The notes: a model not told the origin generated them from the sequence alone. A stretch of 64,000 nucleotides of DNA from CAVZXS01 sp963779325 (GCA_963779325.1 CAVZXS010000010.1:124001-188000); one strand, 5' to 3'; shown: positions 51,594 to 60,893, counted from the first letter of the stretch. Numbers and translations are program-made.

Positions 51594-53861
51594 CTAATTA
51601 ATTTCATTAAGTATTAAGTCTGTCAAATCAAATCTTGGAAAGTCGCCGTTGTTACTAAGCATAATTATAAGATTGTCAGTGTCTGGTTGTCGAACGAACA
51701 TTGAATAGTACCCAATGTCAGTACCTGGGTGATAAATGATTTTATGCGATTTGGACTGCCCAAACATTTTTTTATCAATCATCCAACCGAAGCCATAGTC
51801 TGCATCCCAACCGTCGTAAGCTGCTCTTGGTAAAAATGCTTGACTTAATATCGTTTGAGGAATTAGCTTGTCAGTTTTAAGTGCTTCATCCCACTTTAAT
51901 AAGTCGGTAACCGAACTGCTGATGCCACCTGCACCTGCTGTATTTTTAATAATATAATTGGGTTCTAAAGTACCCAAATAGTAACCTTTTGAATTTGTTG
52001 GGTTTGTTCCAAATGATGTTTGTGTCATTGCTAATGGAGTAAGTATTTTCTCATTTAACACTTGCCCAAACTCTTTACCTGTAATTGTTTCAATAATACT
52101 GGCAAGTATAGTATAACCTGAATTGCTGTAATGAAACTGGCTGCCACTTACAAATTCTAAAGGGTCGCTGCATAATTTTGAAACAATCGTTCTTAGGGTT
52201 TGCTCTTTACTCATTACACTTAACATCTTTTCCATATCGTTAGTATAACTTGGTATGCCTGATGTATGTGTTAGTAATTGCTGTATAGTGATGTGTTTGT
52301 GTACATAAGCTGGAAGGTACTTGCCAATAGTATCTTGCAGCGATAGTTTGTTTTCAGCAATCAACTGCATAACTAATAGTGAGGTAAATGTTTTTGTAAG
52401 TGAACCAATTCTATATTGAGTAGTATCGGAAGCATTAGTATTTTTCTCTTTGTCTGCTAAGCCATAGCCTTTAGAAAGTATAACCTTGCCATCTTTTTTT
52501 ATTAAAACGCTGCCATTAAAAACTCCTTTTTGATGAAAGAAACTTAGAATAGAATCTATCCGTGCAGACTTTTCTTTGGGGAAACTCTTTAATTTCTTTT
52601 CTACTTGATTTTTTATATTAAATGATTCATTTTTAGCAATAATATTTTTTGCAATGCTGTCTGAATTATAGTCAGAGAGGATAATATTATAGTCCTTCCA
52701 AAAATCTACAGAACCATCAGTCTTTTGAAATTCAATTACTTTTTTGCTCTTTGAGTTATCATTTGTATTGAACGACTGAATGTTAACTGTATCAATGCCT
52801 GTTACAACATAGTCTAATTGAATTTTAGCAGGGAAGTCATAAAATTTACGATTGCTTTTACAATGCAGTAAAGTATTGTTTTTTACGCTTGAAAGTAACC
52901 ACTTACCATTGAGTTTTTGATACGAAATAAAAATACTTTCACTATTTATGTCAATACTTACTCCCATCAGTTTCATTAAAGTCCTCATTGAACCATTGCC
53001 CACTTTTGCATATTGAATTCCTTTGTCGCTTCTGCGGTAATCTACCGCTACAAAAGCTAAAGTTTCTGCATCAATGTAAAGTTTTCCTGTGTAAAGGGAT
53101 TCTTTAGTATCATCCTTTTGGTCAAAAGCAATAACATAAGTGTCTGCATTGTTAAATTGAATTGTTCGTAGTAGTCGGAAACGATGATTTTTTAAACCAT
53201 TTTTGCTAAGTAAATCCGATGAGTTTATTTTTTTTACAATATCTGCTTCATAAAGTTGGTCGGGGCTAACGCCATAATATAAATCATAAATACCTTTTTC
53301 ATCTTTAATGTACCTGTTCTTAATTAGGTTGAAATCACTTCCCTTACTTGTGGCATATCCATAATTTATTATATCAAATACAGCTTCTGATAATGCAAGA
53401 TGTTCGTTTCCTTTTTTAGTATTCATTCTGTAGAAGCCGTGAGTAACGTGGGGTGTATTCAAATAATTGTTTGGAATATTTTTAATGGCTGCCTCTATGA
53501 TAGTAAGAGGGTCAACTGGCTTTACGACAACTTCCTGTAATATTTCTGTCCTGTTTGCTAATTGTATGAGATTTATTTTGTCAAGCGATAATTCGCTAAC
53601 TGCTATTTTCTTTGAAGTATAACCTATGGAAGAAAAAATGGCTGTGTCTTGCTGAAAGCTTTGCGATATATTGATTTTGAAAAAACCCGACTGGTTTGAA
53701 ATTGTTCCGATACCGCTTTTTTGTAGCCTTATTGTTACGGACAAAAGCGGAACGTTTTGTTCATCTGTAACTTTTCCATTGATAATAGTAGCTTGCTGTT
53801 GTCCAAAGGAGCAAATATTGGTTAATAAAAGTAGTAGGGTAGTGTAAAGTTTATTACTCAT
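51594..53861 (-). CDS. Serine hydrolase (beta-lactamase family) with carboxypeptidase-regulatory-like domain
   Basis: 755 residues with signal peptide. Residues about 24-105 are a CarboxypepD_reg-like beta-sandwich (INGKVTDEQNVPLLSVTIRL), usual on SusC/DUF5686-type outer-membrane proteins. The middle (about 105-420) resembles the soluble part of DUF5686 proteins. Residues about 430-755 are a class C beta-lactamase/DD-peptidase-like domain with SLTK (487-490), YSN (578-580) and HPG (711-713), so the catalytic set is complete. The order regulatory domain-DUF5686-like-hydrolase is unusual. The enzyme likely acts on peptides or esters at the cell surface. It has longer intergenic spaces and lies between repeat copies, suggesting acquisition. 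Confidence 0.85.
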   Translation of the reverse strand: MSNKLYTTLLLLLTNICSFGQQQATIINGKVTDEQNVPLLSVTIRLQKSGIGTISNQSGFFKINISQSFQQDTAIFSSIGYTSKKIAVSELSLDKINLIQLANRTEILQEVVVKPVDPLTIIEAAIKNIPNNYLNTPHVTHGFYRMNTKKGNEHLALSEAVFDIINYGYATSKGSDFNLIKNRYIKDEKGIYDLYYGVSPDQLYEADIVKKINSSDLLSKNGLKNHRFRLLRTIQFNNADTYVIAFDQKDDTKESLYTGKLYIDAETLAFVAVDYRRSDKGIQYAKVGNGSMRTLMKLMGVSIDINSESIFISYQKLNGKWLLSSVKNNTLLHCKSNRKFYDFPAKIQLDYVVTGIDTVNIQSFNTNDNSKSKKVIEFQKTDGSVDFWKDYNIILSDYNSDSIAKNIIAKNESFNIKNQVEKKLKSFPKEKSARIDSILSFFHQKGVFNGSVLIKKDGKVILSKGYGLADKEKNTNASDTTQYRIGSLTKTFTSLLVMQLIAENKLSLQDTIGKYLPAYVHKHITIQQLLTHTSGIPSYTNDMEKMLSVMSKEQTLRTIVSKLCSDPLEFVSGSQFHYSNSGYTILASIIETITGKEFGQVLNEKILTPLAMTQTSFGTNPTNSKGYYLGTLEPNYIIKNTAGAGGISSSVTDLLKWDEALKTDKLIPQTILSQAFLPRAAYDGWDADYGFGWMIDKKMFGQSKSHKIIYHPGTDIGYYSMFVRQPDTDNLIIMLSNNGDFPRFDLTDLILNEIN

Positions 53862-54391
53862 AATTTATTTTGCGTCTGATAAAAAGATTGTAAAGTAAAG
53901 TCTATAATCATTGAAAAGTATTTTGAGCTTAAACTTTATAAATTATTTATGAGTTGTCAAGTTATAGGGATTGAAAACAAAAGCCGCCGTCAGGCGGTTT
54001 TGTTATTCCTTTTTATCCTTTGAAATCTGTCGCAGTGAAATAGCGATTTTGCTATGAGAGTCTTGTCACTTCAATTTGAACGGAATGTCGCTTTAGGGTT
54101 TCGTACAACGTACAGGGCTTTATGCAGGTTGGGAATTAGAATTCCTTCTGCCCGGGCCGCTGCTGATTGAAAATATTTTGATGAAGTTAAAACTAATGTT
54201 GAACAATGTTTGTCCAGCCCGAACTAAAGCCTGGCTTTGCAAAGATGATGATAAGAACTACAGCTCGGCTTTATTCGTCGGCTGGAACTGAAGCCGAATA
54301 GCGAACAAAAAGCTGAGAATATATTCGTTGCCCCGCCATATTGCCAAACCGAATGTTGGCAGTTCGGGCTTCTTGAGCATTATAAATTATT
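53862..54391. other. Intergenic region with cassette-like repeat L
   Basis: 530 bp without a credible gene. After a terminator, a segment at 54131-54192 (GGGAATT, GCCCGG, CCGCTGC, TTTTGAT, AAGTTAAA in order) and a second at 54255-54283 (GGCTTTATTCGTC) recur in the same order on the other side of the PH-domain gene (55105-55162, 55168-55196). A TTGCCAA/TTGGCA hairpin at about 54349-54370 ends the region. Confidence 0.6.
53974..54004. terminator. Hairpin terminator between 51594-53861 promoter side and repeat L
   Basis: ACAAAA(G)CCGCC / GGCGGTTTTGT stem with one bulge and a 4-nt loop, with A and T runs on its two sides. It reads as a terminator on either strand, here most useful for minus-strand transcripts from the PH-domain gene. 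Confidence 0.7.
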
Positions 54392-55021
54392 CTATTCTTT
54401 TCTGTCATACTTGGTGTTATACCCTGGATTTGTTTCTGGACGCAAAGCATTTGGATAGTTAAAGTCTGTTTTAATGTCAACAGAAATTTGTTTTACTTTT
54501 TTAAAAACTTCATATGGGTTTGAGATTGCTTCCCATCTGTCATAAAGCTTAGTCGTTGTACCATCGTCCGTTTGTGTCCGCCCACTAAAGAATTTAATAG
54601 TCCCTACGTTAAATGTCCTTTCAATAAAATTTACTGTTACTTCAATGTCTGAAATTTTGTCGTAATCTATACTTTTGAAATCTGTCCCAATAAAACCCGT
54701 ACGCATCATAACCCTTTTGTTTGTATAAGCATAACTTGTATTACCATAGGAAAGTATTTTGCGAAAAAATTCCCAAAGAAAGAATACGATTGGCAGGGCG
54801 GCAAACCAAAATTGAAAGTTACCTGTTGTCCCGTCTTCGTTTTTCACATTTTTTGTCATTAAATAATAAATGCCAACGAAAATAAATGCTCCAATACCTA
54901 ACCCAAGCCCAGTAATTGTATAAGGGATAAATTTTGGTTTGTCTGTCCATAATATTTCTTCGTCATCATCTTTAACACTGTCAAAATGTGGGAGTAAGTT
55001 TTTGTCAAAAGTCGAACTCAT
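54392..55021 (-). CDS. Membrane protein with bacterial PH (bPH2-like) domain
   Basis: 209 residues. Two membrane helices (about 33-53 and 70-88, the second FWFAALPIVFFLWEF) separate a short N-terminus (ILWTDKPKF) from the bPH domain (about 95-190: YAYTNKRVMMRTGFIGTDFKSIDYDKISDIEVTVNFIERTF and GTIKFFSG). This is the YdbS/YdbT-like arrangement. The function is unknown. The gene is flanked by degenerate direct repeats and stands between intergenic stretches with no other gene, like a cassette. Confidence 0.82.
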   Translation of the reverse strand: MSSTFDKNLLPHFDSVKDDDEEILWTDKPKFIPYTITGLGLGIGAFIFVGIYYLMTKNVKNEDGTTGNFQFWFAALPIVFFLWEFFRKILSYGNTSYAYTNKRVMMRTGFIGTDFKSIDYDKISDIEVTVNFIERTFNVGTIKFFSGRTQTDDGTTTKLYDRWEAISNPYEVFKKVKQISVDIKTDFNYPNALRPETNPGYNTKYDRKE

Positions 55022-55338
55022 TATTTGGTTTTATTTTGTATACAAGTTTTTTTAGTTGAGGGTCGTCATAGCCTGACTGCCAACGAGCAGGTATTGCCGA
55101 TGGTGGGGAATTTTATATTCGTCCGCCCGGAACCGCTGCCTGGCTTTTTGATAAAGTTAAATATTAGGAACTAAAGTTGGGCTTTATTCGTCAAGCCCCA
55201 AACCACTGCACAGCAGAATTACCGCTGCTGATTGCTCCAATGTCAAGCCCCACTATTGGCAATACCAATGTTGAACTAAACCTTCGGTAGCCCCTCATCA
55301 TTTATAGTTTGTAAATTTACTACTTAAACAAACATATC
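55022..55338. other. Intergenic region with cassette-like repeat R
   Basis: 317 bp. It contains the partner copies of repeat L (55105-55162 and 55168-55196) and an ATTGGCAATACCAAT hairpin at about 55252-55266 followed by GTTGAAC. It also holds the left end of the IS91-type element, whose exact boundary cannot be seen. Confidence 0.6.
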
Positions 55339-56290
55339 ATGACAAAAAAAATCACCCGAAGAATTAAGGTATAACAAATACCTCAATCAGGCCTGCCGCG
55401 AAGTAACCGGCTTTGCAGCATTATTACAACGCTTCGAACGTAACATCAGTATTCTCGGCCGCAGCCCCAAAACTTTTGAAAACTACTCCCGCCATGTGGC
55501 AGCCATGGCCTTGCATTTTAAATGCTTGCCTACCGAGCTGGATGCAGAGCAGGTAAAAGATTATTTGTACCTGTTGCAACAACGCAGCAACACACCCTCT
55601 CAAACCTATTTCAAACACACGGTGTATGGCCTGCGTTTTTTATTAAAGACAGAAGGTTTGCCTTATGCATTTTTGCATTTGCCCGCCATTAAAAAAAGTA
55701 AAAAACTACCCGTAATACTCAGCAAAGAAGAAGTGTGGCGAATGCTAAGCGCAGCCAAATTATTAAAGCACCGCATCCTCATCGGTTTAATTTACGGTTG
55801 CGGATTGCGCTGTATGGAGCTGCGTAATATACGCCTGGTAGATTTGCAGTTTGACCGCAGGCAACTGCATATCGTACAAAGCAAAGGCAACAAAGACAGG
55901 TACGTTCCATTGAGCCATCATTTAATACGGGGCATACAAAAATATATTGCCGGCGAACAGCCAAAAGACTATTTATTCAATGGCAAACCTGCCGAACGAG
56001 CCGGCGGCGACTTTGATAGCCGCTACAGTCAGCGTGGCGTACAATGGATTGTAAAATCAATTGCCAAACAGGCAGGCATTACCAAAGAAGTGCATACACA
56101 CACCCTGCGCCATTGCTATGCCACGCATTTGCTCGAAGATGGAATCAACATCGTAACACTCAAAGATTTATTGGGCCATCAATCCATAGAAACCACGATG
56201 GAGTATTTGCATGTATGCCAATTAGAAAATCTAAAATCATTCAGTCCGCTGGATACCTTATTTGCAAAATGCGCACCGCAACCGAAGTAG
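55339..56290 (+). CDS. Tyrosine recombinase of the IS91-type element, frameshift at an A8 run
   Basis: From ATG 55339 the frame reads 12 codons and stops at TAA 55374. If one A of the A8 run (55344-55351) is skipped, a full 316-residue protein results, starting MTKKSPEELRYNKYLNQACREV. It has an N-terminal SAM-like DNA-binding domain (SPKTFENYSRHVAAMA) and a catalytic domain with the R (YGCGLRCMELRNIRL), H-x-x-R (HTHTLRHCYATHLL), H (LLGHQSIETTMEYLH) and Tyr nucleophile. Transcriptional slippage on A runs is well known in insertion sequences, so the shift may be used; an error or inactivation are the alternatives. The last 22 bp overlap the transposase start. Confidence 0.82.
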
Positions 56291-57372
56291 CCGCCGCCAT
56301 TGAGTTGTTGGGCGATGAGGTAGAAAAATCAGGATTGCATGTACATCAATTAAAAACACTGCGTGCCATACAACACTGCCGCACAGCTGCACTCGGCGGC
56401 CATGTAGATGCCTGCACAAGTTGCGGTACGGTACATATTTCTTACAACTCCTGTCGCAACCGGCATTGCCCAAAATGCCTGGGGCACCGGCGTGTGCAAT
56501 GGATACAAAAACGGGAAGAAGAATTATTGCCCGCGGTGTATTATCATGTGGTGTTTACCTTACCAAGCGAGTTGAATCCGCTTTGCCTGCATCAACCCAA
56601 GTTAGTGTATGATACTTTGTTTGAAAGCGCTTGGCAAACATTGCAAAAATTCGGCGGACAAAAACAATTGCGATTGGGCATGATATGTATTTTACATACA
56701 TGGGGACAAAACTTATCACTGCATCCGCACCTGCATTGCATAGTGCCCGGTGCGGGTATAGATGTAAAAGGTAATTGGCAAAAAATACATACGAAGGATA
56801 AATTTTTATTTCCGGTAAAAGCAATGAGTAAAATATTCAGAGCCAAATATGTAAGCCATTTGCGCCGGCAAAATTATAATGACAAGGCTTTAATAGAAAG
56901 CTTGTTTACAAAAGATTGGGTGGTGTATGCTAAAAAACCATTTGGCAATCCTGCAAGTGTAATAGAATATTTGGGGCGCTATACACACAAGGTAGCCATC
57001 AGTAACCAACGCATACAATCGGTAAGCCAATCGGGCGTAATCTTTCAATACAAAGATTATAAGGATAAGGGCATTAAAAAAGAAATGCACTTAAACTTAC
57101 CGGAATTTGTACGCCGCTTCGCCATGCATATACTGCCGCATCGTTTTGTACGCATCAGGCATTATGGTTTTTTAAGCAGCACGTGGAAGCGAAAAAAGTT
57201 GAAAGACCTGCAACAGAAATTGGGCGTGCAACTAAAAATAAAAGAAGTACAAACGCTTTTGCATAAATGCCCTGCTTGCAAAACAGGTACCATGATAACC
57301 ATTGAAGTTTTTGGTAAGCGGGGGCCACCTGCAAAATATTTATTGGTGACAGAAATTATTGCCTGTAACTAA
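56269..57372 (+). CDS. IS91-family transposase
   Basis: Start ATG 56269 (MRTATEVAAAIELLGDE) overlaps the recombinase by 22 bp. 367 residues. An N-terminal zinc-binding domain (CDACTSCGTVHISYNSC-like series CTSC, CRNRHCPKC) is followed by the HUH-type metal site in LHPHLHCIVPGAG. The catalytic Tyr region YLGRYTHKVAISNQRI comes next, and a C-terminal CPAC pair closes the protein. This is the IS91/IS801 rolling-circle transposase. The gene looks intact. Confidence 0.92.
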   Translation: MRTATEVAAAIELLGDEVEKSGLHVHQLKTLRAIQHCRTAALGGHVDACTSCGTVHISYNSCRNRHCPKCLGHRRVQWIQKREEELLPAVYYHVVFTLPSELNPLCLHQPKLVYDTLFESAWQTLQKFGGQKQLRLGMICILHTWGQNLSLHPHLHCIVPGAGIDVKGNWQKIHTKDKFLFPVKAMSKIFRAKYVSHLRRQNYNDKALIESLFTKDWVVYAKKPFGNPASVIEYLGRYTHKVAISNQRIQSVSQSGVIFQYKDYKDKGIKKEMHLNLPEFVRRFAMHILPHRFVRIRHYGFLSSTWKRKKLKDLQQKLGVQLKIKEVQTLLHKCPACKTGTMITIEVFGKRGPPAKYLLVTEIIACN

Positions 57373-57794
57373 ATTATGGGTAAGGGTAGCTTTGTGCTGA
57401 TGAAAATAAATTGACGTATTTATTCGCTAATCCTGACAAAAAAATACGCCTGTAGAAAATTGCCTGCCTGTTTTGAATATGTTTTACCCCTGCCACCCTC
57501 ATCAATAACCCCATAATATGAACAGCGGTTTCGTTCAACATCGCTTTCATTGTTCGTCCTGCGGACGCAACGAAAGCTTAGTTATTGTACGTTCGCCCTT
57601 TCTCCTCGGCCATCTATAATGTGGGTCTGTGTCGCACTGTAGAGTATTGCCTGTGTGTTGGCACAAGGCAGGCTCTTTTGCAAGGTTGGCTTTTGTGTGT
57701 CTGCTTTGTGTGCCTTGCAAATGTGCCTGACTTGGTGCGTTGGCTATTAGAGACTTTGCCACTGCTGTCACGGTGCAATTAGTGGCTTGGTGTG
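57373..57794. other. Intergenic region with repeat copy 2 and a TG-rich repeat block
   Basis: 422 bp. It holds repeat copy 2 and then about 130 bp rich in TTGCAAG, GTGTGT and TTGGC words (57640-57760), with complementary TTGCAAGG/CCTTGCAA parts that can fold. Open frames across it look like translated repeats, not proteins. Sequences of this kind are common between genes in Bacteroidota accessory regions. Confidence 0.6.
57517..57591. repeat. 75-bp direct repeat, copy 2
   Basis: Identical to 51436-51510 over 75 bp. The two copies bound a 6.0-kb segment with the serine hydrolase, PH-domain gene and IS91-type element. Confidence 0.9.
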
Positions 57795-60700
57795 TCATAC
57801 GATTTGCTCTTCCAATAAATTCTTCCAAATAATAAACCCTTTCTTTTGGTCTGAATAGTCATGTAAAATTCTTGAAAAGTTTTCAGGATTTGTTTCCAAA
57901 AATACTTGTCTGCCTTTGTTGCGAATTATGTTTAGCTGCTGGCCAATTTCTTTTACTTTGTTTATGAGGGTTTGTTTGGTTTTGTCAGTGTGCCACAAAT
58001 AAGTTGCTTCTTCTGTATCAAGTGTTTCTAAAATAATATGAAACTGCTCTTCGCCTGATAATAGAAATACAAATGAAAAAGGACTTAGCACAAATCTTAT
58101 TTTTAGATGTTTTCCTTCGTGCCTGTTTGCTAAAAAACGTAATTGTTCCGAATGTTTGAATTCCTTATTCTTTAGAATGTCGTCCAAAAGTTGTTCTCCA
58201 TCTGAATAAAGTTGTTGCTTGCCATTTTGCAATTCAGTTGCAGTTAAAAGATTTTCTTCAGTTATCTTTTTCTGCCCGAAAAAATTCTTTGTAATAAATT
58301 TGAATTTCACTCCTTCAATCACTTCACGGTTTATTTTCACAATATCAGCAGAAGTTGCTAACTGAGAAACCAGTTTACTGTTTTCAAACTCGGCATGAAT
58401 TTCAACTTTTATATTCTTTGATTTAAGTGCTTTTGCAAAATAAGGTTTCAGAACTTCAAACTCAGGTCTTACTTCAAGATTTTCTATTTCAAACTCAAGT
58501 TCTGCTTTTGTTTCCTGAATCAGATATTTAAAAGTAACGCTGCCATAACGAAATTCAAGTTCCTCAATCGGAACTTTTATTTCTTTCTCAATTGTGGTAA
58601 TATTTTTTGAATTAACAATTTCTTCTGGCGGCTCATCAAATAGCGTTGCTTGTTTATCAATCTTTCTGTAATAAGTATTTCGTTTAAGAAATAATTTATT
58701 CAAATAGTCAATTTTAATATCACGATAATCATAAATAATTGGCGTTACTTCCGACCTTTGAACTCTGCCGATATATTGAATTAACTTGCCTTCAAATGAA
58801 AACGGGTAAACCAGAAATAAACAGTTTGCATTTTGCAAATCAGTTCCTTCACCAAAAAATTGTCCGGTTGTAATTAATGCCTGATAATTCCCGGCTTTTA
58901 AAATTTTCCATTTAGAGTTTTTATTGGTTTCAGAATCTTCTCCACTTATTGTTATCGCCTCATAGGATTGTTTCAGGTATTGATATAGCGAATCAATATG
59001 CTCTTTGCGTTCGGTGATAATAACTACTTTCTTGCCTTTATTTATTTCGGCTTTCACATCTTCAAGGATAAGATTGTTTCTTGAAGAATCATGGACTAAT
59101 ATTTTTGATAGTGTTTCAAACTTGTCTGTCTTTGAATTATAAGGAACATCAAGTTCTGTATTTCTGATAATGATTTTCGCTTTTTGTGAATTGCTGATTT
59201 CACTGGAATTGATTTCAGCGACTATTTCACCTAAATGAATAAAAATCAGTTTGCCGTCATTGTATTTTCTAAATGGAGTTGCTGTCAAACCATAGAGATA
59301 AAATGTTTGCAGTTTTGAAATTGTATTTCTAAATGTTTCGGCTGGTATATGATGACACTCATCAACGATAATTGTTCCGAAAGCTGTTAGAATATTTTCC
59401 GCATCGACCTTTCCAACTTCTTTTGATAGACTTTGAATTGTTGCTATTGTAATTTTCTTTCCAACCTTGCTTTTGCCTTGCCCAATTTTCCCAATTTCAT
59501 TTTTTGGAATGCCAAGAAAAGTTTCAACTCTTTCTGTCCATTGCTCAACTAATTGTTTCCTGTGAACAATGATTAAGGCAGGTTGCTGTTTATCCGAAAT
59601 TATTTTTAATGCAACAATTGTTTTTCCCGAACCGGGTGGGGCTACAATTACTCCTAAATCTTTTTTAGCAATCGATTCTACAACTGTCTGCTGATGGTCT
59701 CTTAGTTGAGCATTGAATAAATAAGGAATTATTTTTTGCTTCTTTCTTTCATCAATAAAATCATGTACGATTTTATTCTCCCTGCAAAAACGAATTAATT
59801 TTCCAATGAAGCCTCTTGGAACCAAAACTTCGTTTTCCGTTTCTCCTACAAATTTGAAATAGCGTTCAGTCCCGAAAGTATTCTTACCTATTTTCTTTTT
59901 GATGATAAACTCTGTGCTTGCAAAATTTAATTCCTCCTTTAAAAAGTTTATCAAAGTGGTTGTCATTCCTTCACGGCTTATCCTGACTGTATTATTTAGG
60001 TAAATTACTAATTTCCCATTTGTAGGTTTTTGAGCAATTTGAATCGTTGAGTTTGAAATATCCTGATACAATTCATCAAGTTGCGGCAGCGATATTCTCT
60101 TTATAGTTTGCAGAAATTGCCATTGGTCAGAGATAGGTTGCAATGTGTCAACATCAATAAAGCAACTATTTCCTTGTTCAAATGTTTTTTTGAAAAGCGG
60201 TAAGGCAATAAGATTCCCTAAACCTTTTCCCGAAAGAAAATCCTGATTGGGAAATAGCCGGTCGAAACTGGAACTCTTGTCGAACCTTGAAAATGCTCCT
60301 GACTTTTCAAGTATTGAAATGAAAATTTTTCTGCTTCTTATTGCCGGATAAGGTTGTTCAAAGAATAGCCAAACATGACAACCATTTCCCGAACGGGAAC
60401 GCTCTAAATATGCAGGAAGTCCTTTAGCCTCACAGGATTTTATAAACGATTTGGCTTCGGCTATCCAGTTTTCTTTGTCAAAATCGGCAACTAAAAACCA
60501 TGACGAGTTATCTGAAAGTAAAGGATAAATGCCAATAAGCTGTTCGCCGTTTAGGTGCTTTGCAATTTCTTTATCAGTTAGTTTTAAATAAGTTTTGTCT
60601 TTATAATTCTGGAAAGTGCCACCCTTTATTTTATGAGCCCGATACATGTACGGGTCATAGAAATAGGCGGGCATGTAGCCACTCTTACTTTCTTTCTCCC

Positions 60701-60860
60701 AACGAACCGCAAATACATCTTCTCTGCCTTTGAATGCAGATTTGAATATTTGTATTTGGTTAGAGAGACTCTCATTCATAGTTTTTAATTGAATCAATAC
60801 TAGCCGCTCATTTTCCTTTGAACCCATTATGAGCCCATTATGAGCCCATCGTGAGCCCAT
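57795..60860 (-). CDS. TOTE-type primase-helicase (AEP domain plus DEAD/DEAH helicase)
   Basis: Up to 1021 residues. N-terminal archaeo-eukaryotic primase-like domain (about 40-270) with FLVADFD (Asp126, Asp128) and SRSGNGCHVWLFF (His162), the two catalytic signatures. Superfamily 2 helicase follows with Walker A APPGSGKT (407-414), DECH box (500-503), YGLTATP, and QYIGRVQRSE. This pairing is typical of TOTE conflict systems, proposed anti-phage or anti-plasmid modules. The C-terminal ~270 residues are unassigned. ATG at 60860 lies in an 11-bp tandem repeat; in-frame ATGs at 60827 and 60779 are alternatives, and the last removes the repeat-encoded residues. Confidence 0.88.
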   Translation of the reverse strand: MGSRWAHNGLIMGSKENERLVLIQLKTMNESLSNQIQIFKSAFKGREDVFAVRWEKESKSGYMPAYFYDPYMYRAHKIKGGTFQNYKDKTYLKLTDKEIAKHLNGEQLIGIYPLLSDNSSWFLVADFDKENWIAEAKSFIKSCEAKGLPAYLERSRSGNGCHVWLFFEQPYPAIRSRKIFISILEKSGAFSRFDKSSSFDRLFPNQDFLSGKGLGNLIALPLFKKTFEQGNSCFIDVDTLQPISDQWQFLQTIKRISLPQLDELYQDISNSTIQIAQKPTNGKLVIYLNNTVRISREGMTTTLINFLKEELNFASTEFIIKKKIGKNTFGTERYFKFVGETENEVLVPRGFIGKLIRFCRENKIVHDFIDERKKQKIIPYLFNAQLRDHQQTVVESIAKKDLGVIVAPPGSGKTIVALKIISDKQQPALIIVHRKQLVEQWTERVETFLGIPKNEIGKIGQGKSKVGKKITIATIQSLSKEVGKVDAENILTAFGTIIVDECHHIPAETFRNTISKLQTFYLYGLTATPFRKYNDGKLIFIHLGEIVAEINSSEISNSQKAKIIIRNTELDVPYNSKTDKFETLSKILVHDSSRNNLILEDVKAEINKGKKVVIITERKEHIDSLYQYLKQSYEAITISGEDSETNKNSKWKILKAGNYQALITTGQFFGEGTDLQNANCLFLVYPFSFEGKLIQYIGRVQRSEVTPIIYDYRDIKIDYLNKLFLKRNTYYRKIDKQATLFDEPPEEIVNSKNITTIEKEIKVPIEELEFRYGSVTFKYLIQETKAELEFEIENLEVRPEFEVLKPYFAKALKSKNIKVEIHAEFENSKLVSQLATSADIVKINREVIEGVKFKFITKNFFGQKKITEENLLTATELQNGKQQLYSDGEQLLDDILKNKEFKHSEQLRFLANRHEGKHLKIRFVLSPFSFVFLLSGEEQFHIILETLDTEEATYLWHTDKTKQTLINKVKEIGQQLNIIRNKGRQVFLETNPENFSRILHDYSDQKKGFIIWKNLLEEQIV

Positions 60861-60893
60861 CGTGAACCCATTGAGCCCATTATGAGCCCATTA
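60819..60893. repeat. 11-bp tandem repeat spanning the ATPase/helicase junction
   Basis: Seven units of TGAGCCCATTA with variants (TGAACCCATTA, TGAGCCCATCG), six of 11 bp and one of 9 bp. On the minus strand each unit holds an ATG; the last contains the stop of the upstream ATPase and two units hold in-frame starts of the helicase. Unit length is not a multiple of three. Confidence 0.92.

Larger units (their letters stand above)
55339..57372 (+). mobile_element. IS91-type element with tyrosine recombinase and Y-transposase genes
   Basis: Two overlapping genes, a tyrosine recombinase and an IS91/IS801-type rolling-circle transposase, form a compact unit. The coordinates cover only the coding part. 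IS91-like elements lack long terminal inverted repeats and target duplications, and no clear ends were found. The element lies between the two 75-bp repeats. Confidence 0.8.

Noticed and set aside
54271..54480. Minus-strand frame of 69 codons at the end of the PH-domain gene
   Set aside because: It overlaps the PH-domain gene in another frame and runs into the cassette-like repeat; no independent support.
57547..57828. Minus-strand frame of 93 codons behind the IS91-type element
   Set aside because: It is made largely of the 75-bp repeat and the TG-rich repeat block, and overlaps the helicase end. Translated repeat sequence, not a gene.
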